Below, piece by piece: positions 1 through 6,257 of a stretch of DNA of 6,866 nt (position 1 is the first letter of the stretch; every line of letters starts with the position of its first letter). A program made the translations under genes and the position numbers. The notes under the pieces are model-generated. The model made no database searches, was not told the origin of the DNA, and worked only from the letters and a program-made list of their open reading frames with translations. Source of the stretch: Lachnoclostridium sp. UBA903 (GTDB lineage Bacteria > Bacillota > Clostridia > Lachnospirales > Lachnospiraceae); the NCBI GenBank assembly GCA_002294045.1, contig DBEP01000103.1:1-6866 (forward strand), in the 5' to 3' direction.

Positions 1-365
1 AAGAATATTATCATATGGATTACCGTGCGGAAGAGAAAGAGCTGGTGAAAATGGGCAATAAGCTGTTAGTGAAGGGAATCCGGATGGCAGCCATATCACT
101 GGGGCAAATGGGGGCTATATTTGTGACAAGGGACAGGGCTATAAAATGTCCCGGTTTAAGGGTGGATGCCCATTCCACTGTCGGAGCCGGAGATGCCATG
201 GTTGCGGCTTTGGCCTTTGGGATAGACAGGGGATATAATCTGGAAGAATGTGCTAAGATAGGCCTGGCTGCTTCTGCCGGAGCGGTAACAACCAAGGGTA
301 CGAAACCTCCCTCTAGAGAATTGGTGAAAGAATTAATGAAAAAAGTAGAAATTATATCTTTATAA
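1..365 (+). CDS. PfkB-family sugar(-phosphate) kinase, C-terminal fragment (1-phosphofructokinase / tagatose-6-phosphate kinase-like)
   Basis: This is the C-terminal part of a ribokinase/PfkB-fold kinase, which transfers phosphate from ATP to a sugar or sugar phosphate in the cytoplasm. The 5' end is outside the window; the frame is already open at position 3 and the first ATG (position 15) is internal. The second PfkB signature is clear: STVGAGDAMVA, with the catalytic base Asp encoded at 192-194 and the GAGD anion hole before it. Upstream, SLGQMGAIFVT matches the nucleotide-side strand-turn of the family, and the tail GTKPPSRELVKEL resembles the end of FruK/LacC-type enzymes. The gene lies 43 bp before a sorbose-1-phosphate-reductase-like gene and shares an operon with an HPr gene, so a hexulose-phosphate substrate is likely. 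The exact substrate cannot be read from this fragment; a nucleoside or plain sugar kinase of the same fold is possible. Confidence 0.88.
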   Translation, partial: EYYHMDYRAEEKELVKMGNKLLVKGIRMAAISLGQMGAIFVTRDRAIKCPGLRVDAHSTVGAGDAMVAALAFGIDRGYNLEECAKIGLAASAGAVTTKGTKPPSRELVKELMKKVEIISL

Positions 366-408
366 GGTGCAACGTGTACCCAAAACCAGGGCACAGATAG
401 GAGTTAAT

Positions 409-1668
409 ATGAAATCAAAAGCAGTCAGAATGTACGGAGCGGATGATTTGAGGTTAGAGGAATTCGAACTGCCTGAAATCAAAGAGGATGAGATATTAGT
501 AAAAGTAATCAGCGACAGCATCTGCATGTCCACCTATAAATTAGTGAAACAGGGAAAGAAGCATAAACGCGCACCTCAGAATATCGATACGAATCCTATA
601 ATTATCGGACATGAATTTGCAGGCGATATCGTAGAAGTAGGCTCCAAATGGCAGGACCGGTTTAAACCGGGGCAGAAATTTGCCCTTCAGCCGGCTCTGA
701 ACTACAAAGGAAGTCTGGCTTCTCCGGGATATTCTTATGAATTCTTCGGCGGAGCATGCACCTACTGTATCATACCCCAGGAGGTAATGGAGCTTGGCTG
801 CCTCCTGAATTATGACGGGGAAAGCTATTTCCAGGCCTCCTTAGGCGAGCCCATGAGCTGTATTATCGGCGGTTATCATGCCAATTACCATACCAATAAA
901 CAGAATTACAATCATGCCATGGGAACAAAGGCAGGCGGCGACATTTTAATCATGGGCGGCTGCGGCCCCATGGGCCTTGGAGCGGTAAGTTACGGGCTAT
1001 ATATTGAAAATAAACCAAAACGGATTGTTGTGACGGATATCAGTGATGACAGGATCAAACGGGCAAGGGAAGTAATTTCCGAAGAAACGGCAGCCCAAAA
1101 AGGTATTGAGCTGATTTACGCCAATACGGCCGCCATGGAGAATCCGGTAGAGGAGCTGATGAAGCTTACCGGAGGACACGGTTATGATGATGTGTTTGTA
1201 TATGTACCCATTAAACAGGTTGCGGAAATGGGGGACGCCCTGTTAGCTTTTGACGGATGTATGAATTTCTTTGCCGGGCCGACGGATAACCAGTTCAAAG
1301 CGGAAATTAATTTATATAATACCCATTATACCAGCACCCATCTGTTGGGAACAACCGGCGGCAATACGGATGACCTGGTAGAAGCCATTGATTTAGCTTC
1401 TAAAGGCTTGATTGAACCGGCGGTTATGGTAACCCATGTGGGCGGTATTGACTGTATTGCTAAAGCTACCATGGACCTTCCGAATATTCCGGGAGGTAAA
1501 AAGCTGACTTATACTCAGCTGGAAATGCCCCTTACGGCTTTGGAGGATTTTGAGGAATTAGGTAAAACAAACCATTTATTTAAAAAATTATCCGATTCCT
1601 GTAAAGCACATAAGGGTTTATGGAACGGTGAGGCCGAGAAGATTTTGTTTGAACATTTTGGGGTGTAA
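409..1668 (+). CDS. sorE: Zinc-dependent medium-chain dehydrogenase, L-sorbose-1-phosphate reductase-like
   Basis: A 419-aa medium-chain dehydrogenase/reductase. In the SorE family the enzyme interconverts L-sorbose 1-phosphate and D-glucitol 6-phosphate with NAD(P)H in the cytoplasm. An in-frame GTG at 367 would add 14 residues, but the ATG at 409 sits behind an AGGAG (399-403) and begins the expected MKSKAVRMYG strand. Probable catalytic zinc ligands are Cys39 (SICMST), His68-Glu69 (GHEF) and Glu147 (SLGEP). The Rossmann dinucleotide loop is GGCGPMG at 183-189. The four-cysteine structural zinc lobe of classical alcohol dehydrogenases is absent; only Cys117 and Cys120 lie in that area. The C-terminal extension with LTYTQLEMPLTAL and GLWNGEAEKIL, and the overall length, match my recollection of SorE-type enzymes rather than shorter (about 350 aa) sorbitol or galactitol-phosphate dehydrogenases. 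The neighbouring PfkB kinase and HPr genes support a phosphorylated PTS sugar. The true substrate may be another hexulose phosphate. Confidence 0.85.
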   Translation: MKSKAVRMYGADDLRLEEFELPEIKEDEILVKVISDSICMSTYKLVKQGKKHKRAPQNIDTNPIIIGHEFAGDIVEVGSKWQDRFKPGQKFALQPALNYKGSLASPGYSYEFFGGACTYCIIPQEVMELGCLLNYDGESYFQASLGEPMSCIIGGYHANYHTNKQNYNHAMGTKAGGDILIMGGCGPMGLGAVSYGLYIENKPKRIVVTDISDDRIKRAREVISEETAAQKGIELIYANTAAMENPVEELMKLTGGHGYDDVFVYVPIKQVAEMGDALLAFDGCMNFFAGPTDNQFKAEINLYNTHYTSTHLLGTTGGNTDDLVEAIDLASKGLIEPAVMVTHVGGIDCIAKATMDLPNIPGGKKLTYTQLEMPLTALEDFEELGKTNHLFKKLSDSCKAHKGLWNGEAEKILFEHFGV

Positions 1669-1723
1669 TTGGGTTTAATATAGTTGCTGGGAGAATACCT
1701 GTGATAGAGAGAGGAGAGCAATC

Positions 1724-1987
1724 ATGGTCAGTCAGAAAGTGACGGTTACAAATAAATCCGGGATTCATGCAAGACCGGCAGGTGAACTGGTACAGATCGC
1801 TTCAAAGTGTTCCTCGGATATTGTAATCCGGGTGGGAGATAAAAGCGTAAATCCCAAGAGCATTTTAATGCTAATGGCAGCCGCAATCCGGTGCGGAACG
1901 GAGATTACCGTGGAGTGCAGCGGTGAAGCGGAAAAAGAGGATTTAAAGAAAATAATTGATGCCATAGCCGGTGGGTTAGGGGAATAA
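1724..1987 (+). CDS. ptsH: HPr-family phosphocarrier protein
   Basis: An 87-aa HPr, the small cytoplasmic protein that carries phosphate from Enzyme I to sugar-specific EIIA domains of the PTS. The active-site motif SGIHARPA places the phosphorylated His at residue 15 and the conserved Arg at 17. The regulatory loop NPKSILMLM places Ser at residue 46, the HPr-kinase target used in Firmicutes for catabolite control with CcpA. Length is standard. The ATG is preceded by GAGAGGAG (1709-1716) at normal spacing. It is the last gene of the operon, 55 bp after the dehydrogenase and followed by a hairpin terminator. Its place in a sugar operon, without an Enzyme I gene beside it, suggests either a dedicated paralogue for this pathway or the general HPr moved here; which one cannot be decided from the window. 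Both phosphorylation sites are intact, so it should be functional. Confidence 0.95.
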   Translation: MVSQKVTVTNKSGIHARPAGELVQIASKCSSDIVIRVGDKSVNPKSILMLMAAAIRCGTEITVECSGEAEKEDLKKIIDAIAGGLGE

Positions 1988-2025
1988 CAATAGAAAAGGG
2001 ATGTCTTGAAGAGGCACCATTTAAT

Positions 2026-2070
2026 AAAGGGATGAAGTGAAACACGCTCTAATTCACTTCATCCTTTCTT
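2026..2070 (+). terminator. Rho-independent terminator after the HPr gene
   Basis: GGATGAAGTGAA (2030-2041) pairs perfectly with TTCACTTCATCC (2053-2064) over 12 bp with an 11-nt loop. Past a single bulged G (2029), three more A-T pairs extend the stem (2026-2028 with 2065-2067). The run TTTCTT follows on the + strand. It begins 38 bp after the HPr stop, closing the sugar operon. The stem is AT-richer than typical and the T run is interrupted, so efficiency is uncertain. Confidence 0.75.
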
Positions 2071-2100
2071 ATTGAATAGGAAATTGCGTCCTATTGAATA
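2070..2100. repeat. Short inverted repeat embedded in a 9-bp direct repeat
   Basis: TATTGAATA occurs at 2070-2078 and again at 2092-2100, exactly 22 bp apart. Within this, AATAGGA (2075-2081) is the inverse of TCCTATT (2089-2095). A 22-bp period is two helical turns, so a protein binding site is conceivable. It directly links the terminator to the GC-rich palindrome and may simply be part of the same repeat unit. Confidence 0.5.
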
Positions 2101-2106
2101 AAAACG

Positions 2107-2179
2107 CTCCGCGGGATGCACATGACGCGCTAAGGAAATTTGTCACTTAGGTGACAGCGCGTCAGCGCCGGAGTCCGGC
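2107..2179. repeat. GC-rich nested palindrome, candidate extragenic palindromic repeat
   Basis: Three inverted repeats lie one inside another: CTCCG (2107-2111) with CGGAG (2169-2173); TGACGCGCT (2123-2131) with AGCGCGTCA (2156-2164); and GTCAC (2142-2146) with GTGAC (2151-2155) around a TTAG loop. The right edge carries a second, competing perfect palindrome, GCCGGAGTCCGGC (2167-2179). No T run follows, no reading frame crosses it, and its base composition is far richer in GC than the flanks. This resembles a REP/MITE-like non-coding repeat or a structured RNA. Whether it recurs in the genome cannot be seen from one copy. Confidence 0.6.
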
Positions 2180-2511
2180 AAGCCAGATTCTATTTATATT
2201 ATTTATATTAGAATAACTCCTCTGCTTGATACCCTATTTACTGAATTAAATAAATATTTATATTTTCCGTAAGTAAAAGATTGCCAATACAAGTTTTGAG
2301 AGTTAAAATAGGACTTAGAGACTTATCCTTAATTTAGCTGTTGGAGATGCTAAGCGGAATGGGAAAATAAGCATAATACGGATAAAAAAACATTGTAATG
2401 CAGGACAAGTCAACGTCAAAGGTTGTGGGGATGTTTCTGCTGCTGTTATGTTAAGCGGCGTCAGTTGGGGGACTAACCTGTGCGGATGCATAGATCAGCT
2501 TTGAATGGAGG
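2180..2511. other. Non-coding AT-rich stretch before the lactonase operon
   Basis: I see no convincing gene here. The 9-mer TATTTATAT is present as a tandem pair (2191-2208) and again at 2255-2263, and TAAATATTTA (2251-2260) is a perfect palindrome. The + frame is open from 2319 to the TGA at 2502-2504 (61 codons) but has no ATG, GTG or TTG near its beginning and no ribosome-binding site, so it is not called as a gene. No riboswitch family is recognised. Confidence 0.6.
2423..2452 (+). promoter_or_regulatory. Possible sigma-A promoter of the lactonase operon
   Basis: TTGTGG (2423-2428) and TATGTT (2447-2452) are separated by 18 bp, and the -10 is preceded by TGT, giving an extended -10. Transcription would begin near 2459, about 60 nt before the lactonase start. 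Both hexamers are imperfect, so this is a suggestion by eye only. Confidence 0.3.
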
Positions 2512-2517
2512 ATGAAA

Positions 2518-3558
2518 ATGAAGGATAATAAGACAAGAGAATTATTAATATCCGGATACGGACCAGGAAATAACCGGGAAACGTCCATAGGCTTATATGA
2601 AATGACAGACGGGCTGGAATTTGATAAAGTATTGTGGGAGGATACGGTAACGGCACCTTCCTTTTTGTGTACGTATCATGATATCTGTTTCGGAATCCGG
2701 GAAGAAACCGGAAGCGGAGCTTTGCTGTGCTTTCAGAGACAGGGGAATAAATATGTTCTTAGGGATGAGCTGGACTTAAAAGGAGGTACTCTATGCCACA
2801 TTGTATACCAGCCGGTAAGTCAGGTACTTTATGGGTCCTTTTATGAAACCGGACATGTGGCCGCAGTTAAAGTGGAGGATTTCCATTTTACAGAAATACT
2901 TAATTTTTTTCAAATCCGGCCCGAAGTTCCCGGCGGTTTGACGAGAGCCCACTGCTCGGCTTTGGAACCGGACGGTACAAGGGTTTTTACAACCAATATT
3001 GCATTGGACCGTATCTATATTTATGATACGGCAGAGGGTATGCTGATACCCAATAAAAGCTGTGAGTTTGTACAGTTGGAAGATGGAATAGGACCAAGGC
3101 ATATAAAGTTTCATCCATTACTGAATTTTCTTTATCTTATTACGGAATATTCAAACGAAATTTATACGTTTTTGTATGAAAAGGAGAATGGCTGGCCTGA
3201 ATTAAAGTTTCTGCAGAAAATCAGCACTCTTCCGGAGGGATTCAGCGGTGCCAGCACCGGTTCCGGCCTGGACATATCAAAGGACGGCAGATTTTTGTAT
3301 GCCGCCAACCGGGGTGCCGATACCATAGCAGTTTATGATATTAAACCGGACGGACTTTTAAATAAAATACAGGACGCAGTGTGCAGAGGAAACTGCCCGA
3401 GACATATTTCCCTGACAAAAGACGATACCGGATTAATGATTGCCAACCAGATATCCGACGAAGTCGTTATACTGCGGGTTGACGAAAACAATGGAATGCT
3501 TTCAGAGGTAATAGCCAGAAAATCTTTTTATGCGCCGGCCTATGTGGAAGAATTATAA
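2518..3558 (+). CDS. Lactonase-family beta-propeller protein (6-phosphogluconolactonase-like)
   Basis: A 346-aa protein of the seven-bladed beta-propeller lactonase family (YkgB / E. coli Pgl type). Characterised members hydrolyse 6-phosphogluconolactone in the pentose phosphate pathway; many relatives have no proven substrate. Family marks visible are GPRHIKFHP (192-200), the repeat-like blade SKDGRFLYAANRGADTIAVY (254-273) and the second PRH at CPRHISLT (293-300). Length fits a complete propeller. There is no signal peptide, so it should be cytoplasmic. An ATG at 2512 directly abuts the Shine-Dalgarno; the ATG at 2518 lies 6 nt after GGAGG (2507-2511) and is preferred. It is the first gene of a four-gene run with an unknown protein, a nitroreductase and a membrane protein, none of which belongs to the pentose phosphate pathway, so a different lactone or a non-lactonase role is possible. 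Confidence 0.85.
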   Translation: MKDNKTRELLISGYGPGNNRETSIGLYEMTDGLEFDKVLWEDTVTAPSFLCTYHDICFGIREETGSGALLCFQRQGNKYVLRDELDLKGGTLCHIVYQPVSQVLYGSFYETGHVAAVKVEDFHFTEILNFFQIRPEVPGGLTRAHCSALEPDGTRVFTTNIALDRIYIYDTAEGMLIPNKSCEFVQLEDGIGPRHIKFHPLLNFLYLITEYSNEIYTFLYEKENGWPELKFLQKISTLPEGFSGASTGSGLDISKDGRFLYAANRGADTIAVYDIKPDGLLNKIQDAVCRGNCPRHISLTKDDTGLMIANQISDEVVILRVDENNGMLSEVIARKSFYAPAYVEEL

Positions 3559-3574
3559 GATAGAATACATACCC

Positions 3575-3579
3575 GGAGG
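3575..3579 (+). promoter_or_regulatory. Ribosome-binding site that decides a TTG start
   Basis: GGAGG here is 7 nt before TTG 3587. A closer ATG at 3582 is out of frame and meets a stop after two codons (ATG AGT TGA), so it would give only a dipeptide. The start of the unknown protein is therefore read as TTG rather than the distant ATGs at 3530 or 3542. Confidence 0.65.
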
Positions 3580-3586
3580 AAATGAG

Positions 3587-4042
3587 TTGAATAAGCAGGC
3601 AATTTTGATTCATAAGGTAGAAGAAGGTTTTACGGACTATGAATATCTGATTCTTAAGGGAGATAAAGCCGGGTATAAGGAGTTTATGTCCAAGGCATTG
3701 TCAATGAACGGAAAGTCCCGGTCCTATGCCGACTTTTATTACAATAATCTGTCGGAGGAACAAAAGGATTTATTCCTGAAAGCGCTGCCGAAAGAAAAAT
3801 CGGAATATTTTAAACATAAAACCTGGACAGAAGGGATTTATTATCCCTTGGATGAAGAATTATTAGACTTTCTTCTGGGGATTACAATGGACGAATTATT
3901 ATTCAGTTCCTTTTATTTTACAAAATATCCTTGTACCGTATGGGGGAATTATGATTTGAAATTTCCCGTATTTTTTAGGGATAAGGAAACAAGAAACAGA
4001 TACCGTGAGCTGGCATTTAGCTGCGGTATAAGATTCGTTTAG
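3587..4042 (+). CDS. Hypothetical protein of unknown function (TTG start)
   Basis: A 151-aa cytoplasmic-looking protein that I do not recognise. An ATG-started version of this frame begins at 3530 and overlaps the lactonase gene, but those residues are read through the end of that gene and no ribosome-binding site precedes them. GGAGG at 3575-3579 is 7 nt before TTG at 3587, which gives MNKQAILIHKVEE and a clean 28-bp gap after the lactonase stop. The protein is rich in Tyr, Phe, Lys and Glu and has no signal peptide or transmembrane segment. Visible blocks are a charged first half with YADFYYNNLSEEQKDLFLKAL (split here as YADFYYNNLS and EEQKDLFLKAL), a hydrophobic-acidic stretch ELLDFLLGITMDELLFSSF, and an aromatic patch CTVWGNYDLKFPVFF. 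Its stop overlaps the Shine-Dalgarno of the nitroreductase gene, so the two are probably translationally coupled. No catalytic motif is evident. Confidence 0.75.
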   Translation: MNKQAILIHKVEEGFTDYEYLILKGDKAGYKEFMSKALSMNGKSRSYADFYYNNLSEEQKDLFLKALPKEKSEYFKHKTWTEGIYYPLDEELLDFLLGITMDELLFSSFYFTKYPCTVWGNYDLKFPVFFRDKETRNRYRELAFSCGIRFV

Positions 4043-4053
4043 GAGGATATAGC

Positions 4054-4629
4054 ATGCTGAAAGATTTAGTGAAGAAATGCCGTTCTTACCGGCGTTTTTA
4101 TGGAGATAAGGAAATAACTGCGGAACAGCTGAGGGAGCTTGTTGATTTGGGAAGACTTTCGCCAAGCGGTGCAAACCGTCAGCCCCTGAAATACATAATA
4201 ATTAATTCCAGGGAAATGAATGAGAAGATATATGCAAACATAGCCTGGGCCGGTTATCTGAAGGATTGGGACGGACCGGTACGGGAAGAACGCCCTGCCG
4301 GCTATATTATCATGCTGCGGGACAATTCCATCAATAAAACATTGACAATGGATGAAGGTATCGCGGCCCAGAGTATCTTTCTTGGTGCAGCCGAAATGGG
4401 GCTTGGGGGATGTTATATCGGAAGTTTTAAAAAAGAACAGATAAAGAAGCTGCTTCAAATCAGTGATAACTTTGATATTGCCTTAGTGATAGCACTGGGT
4501 TATCCGAAGGAAGAAGTGGTTTTGGAAGATATCCGTGAAGACGGCGATGTTAAGTACTGGAGAGATGAGAATCAGGTACATCATGTTCCGAAACGTACTC
4601 TGGCTCAGGTTATAATAAAGGAGATTTAA
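4054..4629 (+). CDS. Nitroreductase-family protein (FMN-dependent oxidoreductase)
   Basis: A 191-aa member of the nitroreductase fold, usually a cytoplasmic homodimer that binds FMN and uses NAD(P)H to reduce nitro groups, quinones or other electron acceptors. The N-terminal CRSYRRF (9-15) supplies the Arg/Ser that hold the FMN phosphate, and SPSGANRQPLKYIII (36-50) is the second FMN-binding block. The helix DEGIAAQSIFLGAAEMGLGG (100-119) followed by CYIGSF is the typical central helix and flavin-side loop. IALGYPKEE (from about 148) is the usual C-terminal strand. AGGAGG (4041-4046) lies 7 nt before the ATG and overlaps the stop codon of the preceding gene, so it belongs to the same operon. 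Substrate is unknown; the family includes dehalogenases and flavin-destroying enzymes as well as nitroreductases. Confidence 0.92.
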   Translation: MLKDLVKKCRSYRRFYGDKEITAEQLRELVDLGRLSPSGANRQPLKYIIINSREMNEKIYANIAWAGYLKDWDGPVREERPAGYIIMLRDNSINKTLTMDEGIAAQSIFLGAAEMGLGGCYIGSFKKEQIKKLLQISDNFDIALVIALGYPKEEVVLEDIREDGDVKYWRDENQVHHVPKRTLAQVIIKEI

Positions 4630-4632
4630 GAA

Positions 4633-5469
4633 ATGTCGGCAGAAAAATCATGCCTTATGATTTGGTTGTTCCTTCTTCTGATTTTTTATCCACTCACAGC
4701 CTATGCGGATATGGGGCCGAAACCACAGATTACCATCCGGGTTGTAAATCCTCCGGAACAGGAATATTATCTGGATTTATTGGTAAAAGGTGACGGCACT
4801 TACGATAATCTGGAATACGACGAAAAGGATTACGACCCGGTAAAGCTTGCCTTTTTACAATCCTATGATGCGGATGAATGGCATCCCGGATTAACCCAGG
4901 GAACCGCAGCTCCCATGCATGGAAAATTAACCGGTGTGGAAGAATCGGGATATAGGGTACATACCTTCAGCTATATGGGCGTTCCGGAGTATTTTAAAAT
5001 TATTCTGGTTACACCGGATAACCGGCTGGTTATATCGGAAGAAATAAATAAAACCGCATTTGCGTTTTCAATGGATTATGATTATAATACCGGAGAAATA
5101 TCCATTCCCCAAATTATATATTCCTATATCAGGCAATTTATCATGACATGTCTGCCGACGCTTTTCCTTGAAGGAATCGTTCTTAAATTATTTGGTTTCA
5201 GCTTCCGCAGAAACTGGAAACCTTTCTTCGGAATAAATATCTTAACGCAGATTTTTCTTACGGCCGCAGTTGGGAAAATAATGATTGAAGATGGCCAGAT
5301 AGCCACTTACTATGCCATCATACCCATAGAAATCCTGATTTTTCTTTCGGAAATGCTTGCTTTTTCCCTGCTTTTAAAAGAGCATAATAAAACCAGGAGA
5401 GCCTGGTTTGCCTTTACGGCCAACCTGTTTAGCTTTCTGGCAGGGATGGTGTCTTTATTATGGATATGA
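4633..5469 (+). CDS. Exported membrane protein of unknown function with signal peptide and four C-terminal helices
   Basis: A 278-aa protein with a clear architecture but no function I can assign. Residues 1-25 form a signal peptide with a hydrophobic core (IWLFLLLIFYPL) and a likely cleavage after AYA, leaving a mature end DMGPKP. Residues 26 to about 160 would lie outside the membrane as a beta-rich domain with a very acidic stretch (about 54-83: many Asp, Glu and Tyr). Four hydrophobic segments follow at about 168-189, 199-218, 225-248 and 257-278, ending right at the C-terminus. I recall DMGPKP at the start of a mature domain in other clostridial hypothetical proteins, but cannot name a family. 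The ATG is 3 bp after the nitroreductase stop; its AAAGGAG (4617-4623) lies inside that gene. It is the last gene of the four-gene operon. Confidence 0.85.
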   Translation: MSAEKSCLMIWLFLLLIFYPLTAYADMGPKPQITIRVVNPPEQEYYLDLLVKGDGTYDNLEYDEKDYDPVKLAFLQSYDADEWHPGLTQGTAAPMHGKLTGVEESGYRVHTFSYMGVPEYFKIILVTPDNRLVISEEINKTAFAFSMDYDYNTGEISIPQIIYSYIRQFIMTCLPTLFLEGIVLKLFGFSFRRNWKPFFGINILTQIFLTAAVGKIMIEDGQIATYYAIIPIEILIFLSEMLAFSLLLKEHNKTRRAWFAFTANLFSFLAGMVSLLWI

Positions 5470-5529
5470 GTGTCTTATAACTTCATGACAGTGTTTTTTG
5501 TAATCCTTTTCGGAATAACAGGGATAACA

Positions 5530-6168
5530 TCAGAACGGAGGATAATATTCTTCCTGTAAATGGCTTGTATCATTTAAGGTAAGCAGAATGGGAAGCTGGC
5601 TGTTACCGATAAAAATTCTGGTAACGGAAGTGTTACCCAGGAAAAAACGGTGGTACATGGACATTTTCCATTCAAATATTCCGATTAATGCGGCTTTCAA
5701 AATTCCTCCGTGGGCAACAACCAGGATTTTCTTGCCGGCATGCTTTTCTGCCAGCTTTAAAATTGCACCTGCCCCCCTGTCGGCGGCGCTGCGCAGGCTT
5801 AAGTCGTCACTGTCCACCAGGTTGCCCTGACCCTCGTCCGACCTCCAGGAAAGGTATTCGGATGGGTATTGCTCCCGAATCTGGGTAATGGTAAGGCCTT
5901 CCCAGGCTCCGAAATTTATTTCCCGCAAATCCGGAACGGCAGCCGGATTCCTGTCTTTTGCATCCTGGCAAAGGATTTCTGCCGTCTGTCTGGCCCTGCG
6001 TAAAGGACTGGTATAGACATAGTCAAAATTGCCCTTAAAGGCATCTTTTAAGAACTGTGCCTGTATTATTCCTTCCTGGGATAAATCTATTTCCGTGCTT
6101 CCCTGGAACTTCCCTTCTTTATTCCAATCTGTCTCTCCATGTCTGACTAAAATTAATTCTGTCTTCAT
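5530..6168 (-). CDS. Histidine phosphatase family protein (phosphoglycerate mutase / CobC-like)
   Basis: A 212-aa histidine phosphatase of branch 1, a cytoplasmic enzyme forming a phospho-histidine intermediate. The catalytic LVRHGETDWN motif gives Arg9, His10 and Glu12. SPLRRARQTA supplies Arg57, LREINFGAWEG supplies the acid Glu83, and VVAHGG supplies the second His153, so the full catalytic set is present. The LREINFGAWEGLT signature is common to alpha-ribazole phosphatases and broad phosphatases annotated as GpmB/PhoE; no cobalamin genes are nearby, so a general or metabolite phosphatase is more likely than CobC. The ATG at 6168 is preceded on this strand by AAGGAG (6175-6180) with 6-nt spacing. 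The gene stands alone, converging on the membrane-protein gene with a 60-bp gap and diverging from the hexomutase gene. Confidence 0.93.
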   Translation of the reverse strand: MKTELILVRHGETDWNKEGKFQGSTEIDLSQEGIIQAQFLKDAFKGNFDYVYTSPLRRARQTAEILCQDAKDRNPAAVPDLREINFGAWEGLTITQIREQYPSEYLSWRSDEGQGNLVDSDDLSLRSAADRGAGAILKLAEKHAGKKILVVAHGGILKAALIGIFEWKMSMYHRFFLGNTSVTRIFIGNSQLPILLTLNDTSHLQEEYYPPF

Positions 6169-6229
6169 TCTGTACTCCTTAATCGCTGGTATAACGCATA
6201 AAAATGATTTTAATATTGCAGATATTATA

Positions 6230-6257
6230 ATTATACCTTTAACCCGTACGATTACAA
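6230..6257 (-). promoter_or_regulatory. Probable sigma-A promoter of the histidine phosphatase gene
   Basis: On the minus strand TTGTAA (6252-6257) and a perfect TATAAT (6230-6235) are 16 bp apart, about 60 bp upstream of the ATG. A second TATAAT abuts the first at 6224-6229. Flanks are very AT-rich, so chance matches are possible. Confidence 0.45.

Noticed and set aside
20..394. Long minus-strand open frame opposite the kinase fragment
   Set aside because: It is a shadow of the kinase frame, which has a clear PfkB signature; the minus product has no recognisable motif.
367..408. GTG-started extension of the SorE-like gene
   Set aside because: It starts 1 bp after the kinase stop without its own Shine-Dalgarno and adds 14 residues not expected before the MKSKAVRMYG strand; ATG 409 has AGGAG.
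2070..2180. CRISPR array
   Set aside because: There are only two 9-bp repeats with one 13-bp interval; no regular repeat-spacer pattern.
2398..2454. 18-codon ATG frame with a hydrophobic end
   Set aside because: No ribosome-binding site upstream, very short, and it overlaps the possible promoter of the next operon.
3530..3586. Upstream ATG starts for the 151-aa unknown protein
   Set aside because: They lie inside or at the end of the lactonase gene without a ribosome-binding site, while TTG 3587 has GGAGG at ideal spacing.
5471..5499. Possible terminator in the convergent gap (TGTC...GACA followed later by T6)
   Set aside because: The stem is only 4 bp with a 12-nt loop and outer mismatches; not a believable terminator by eye.
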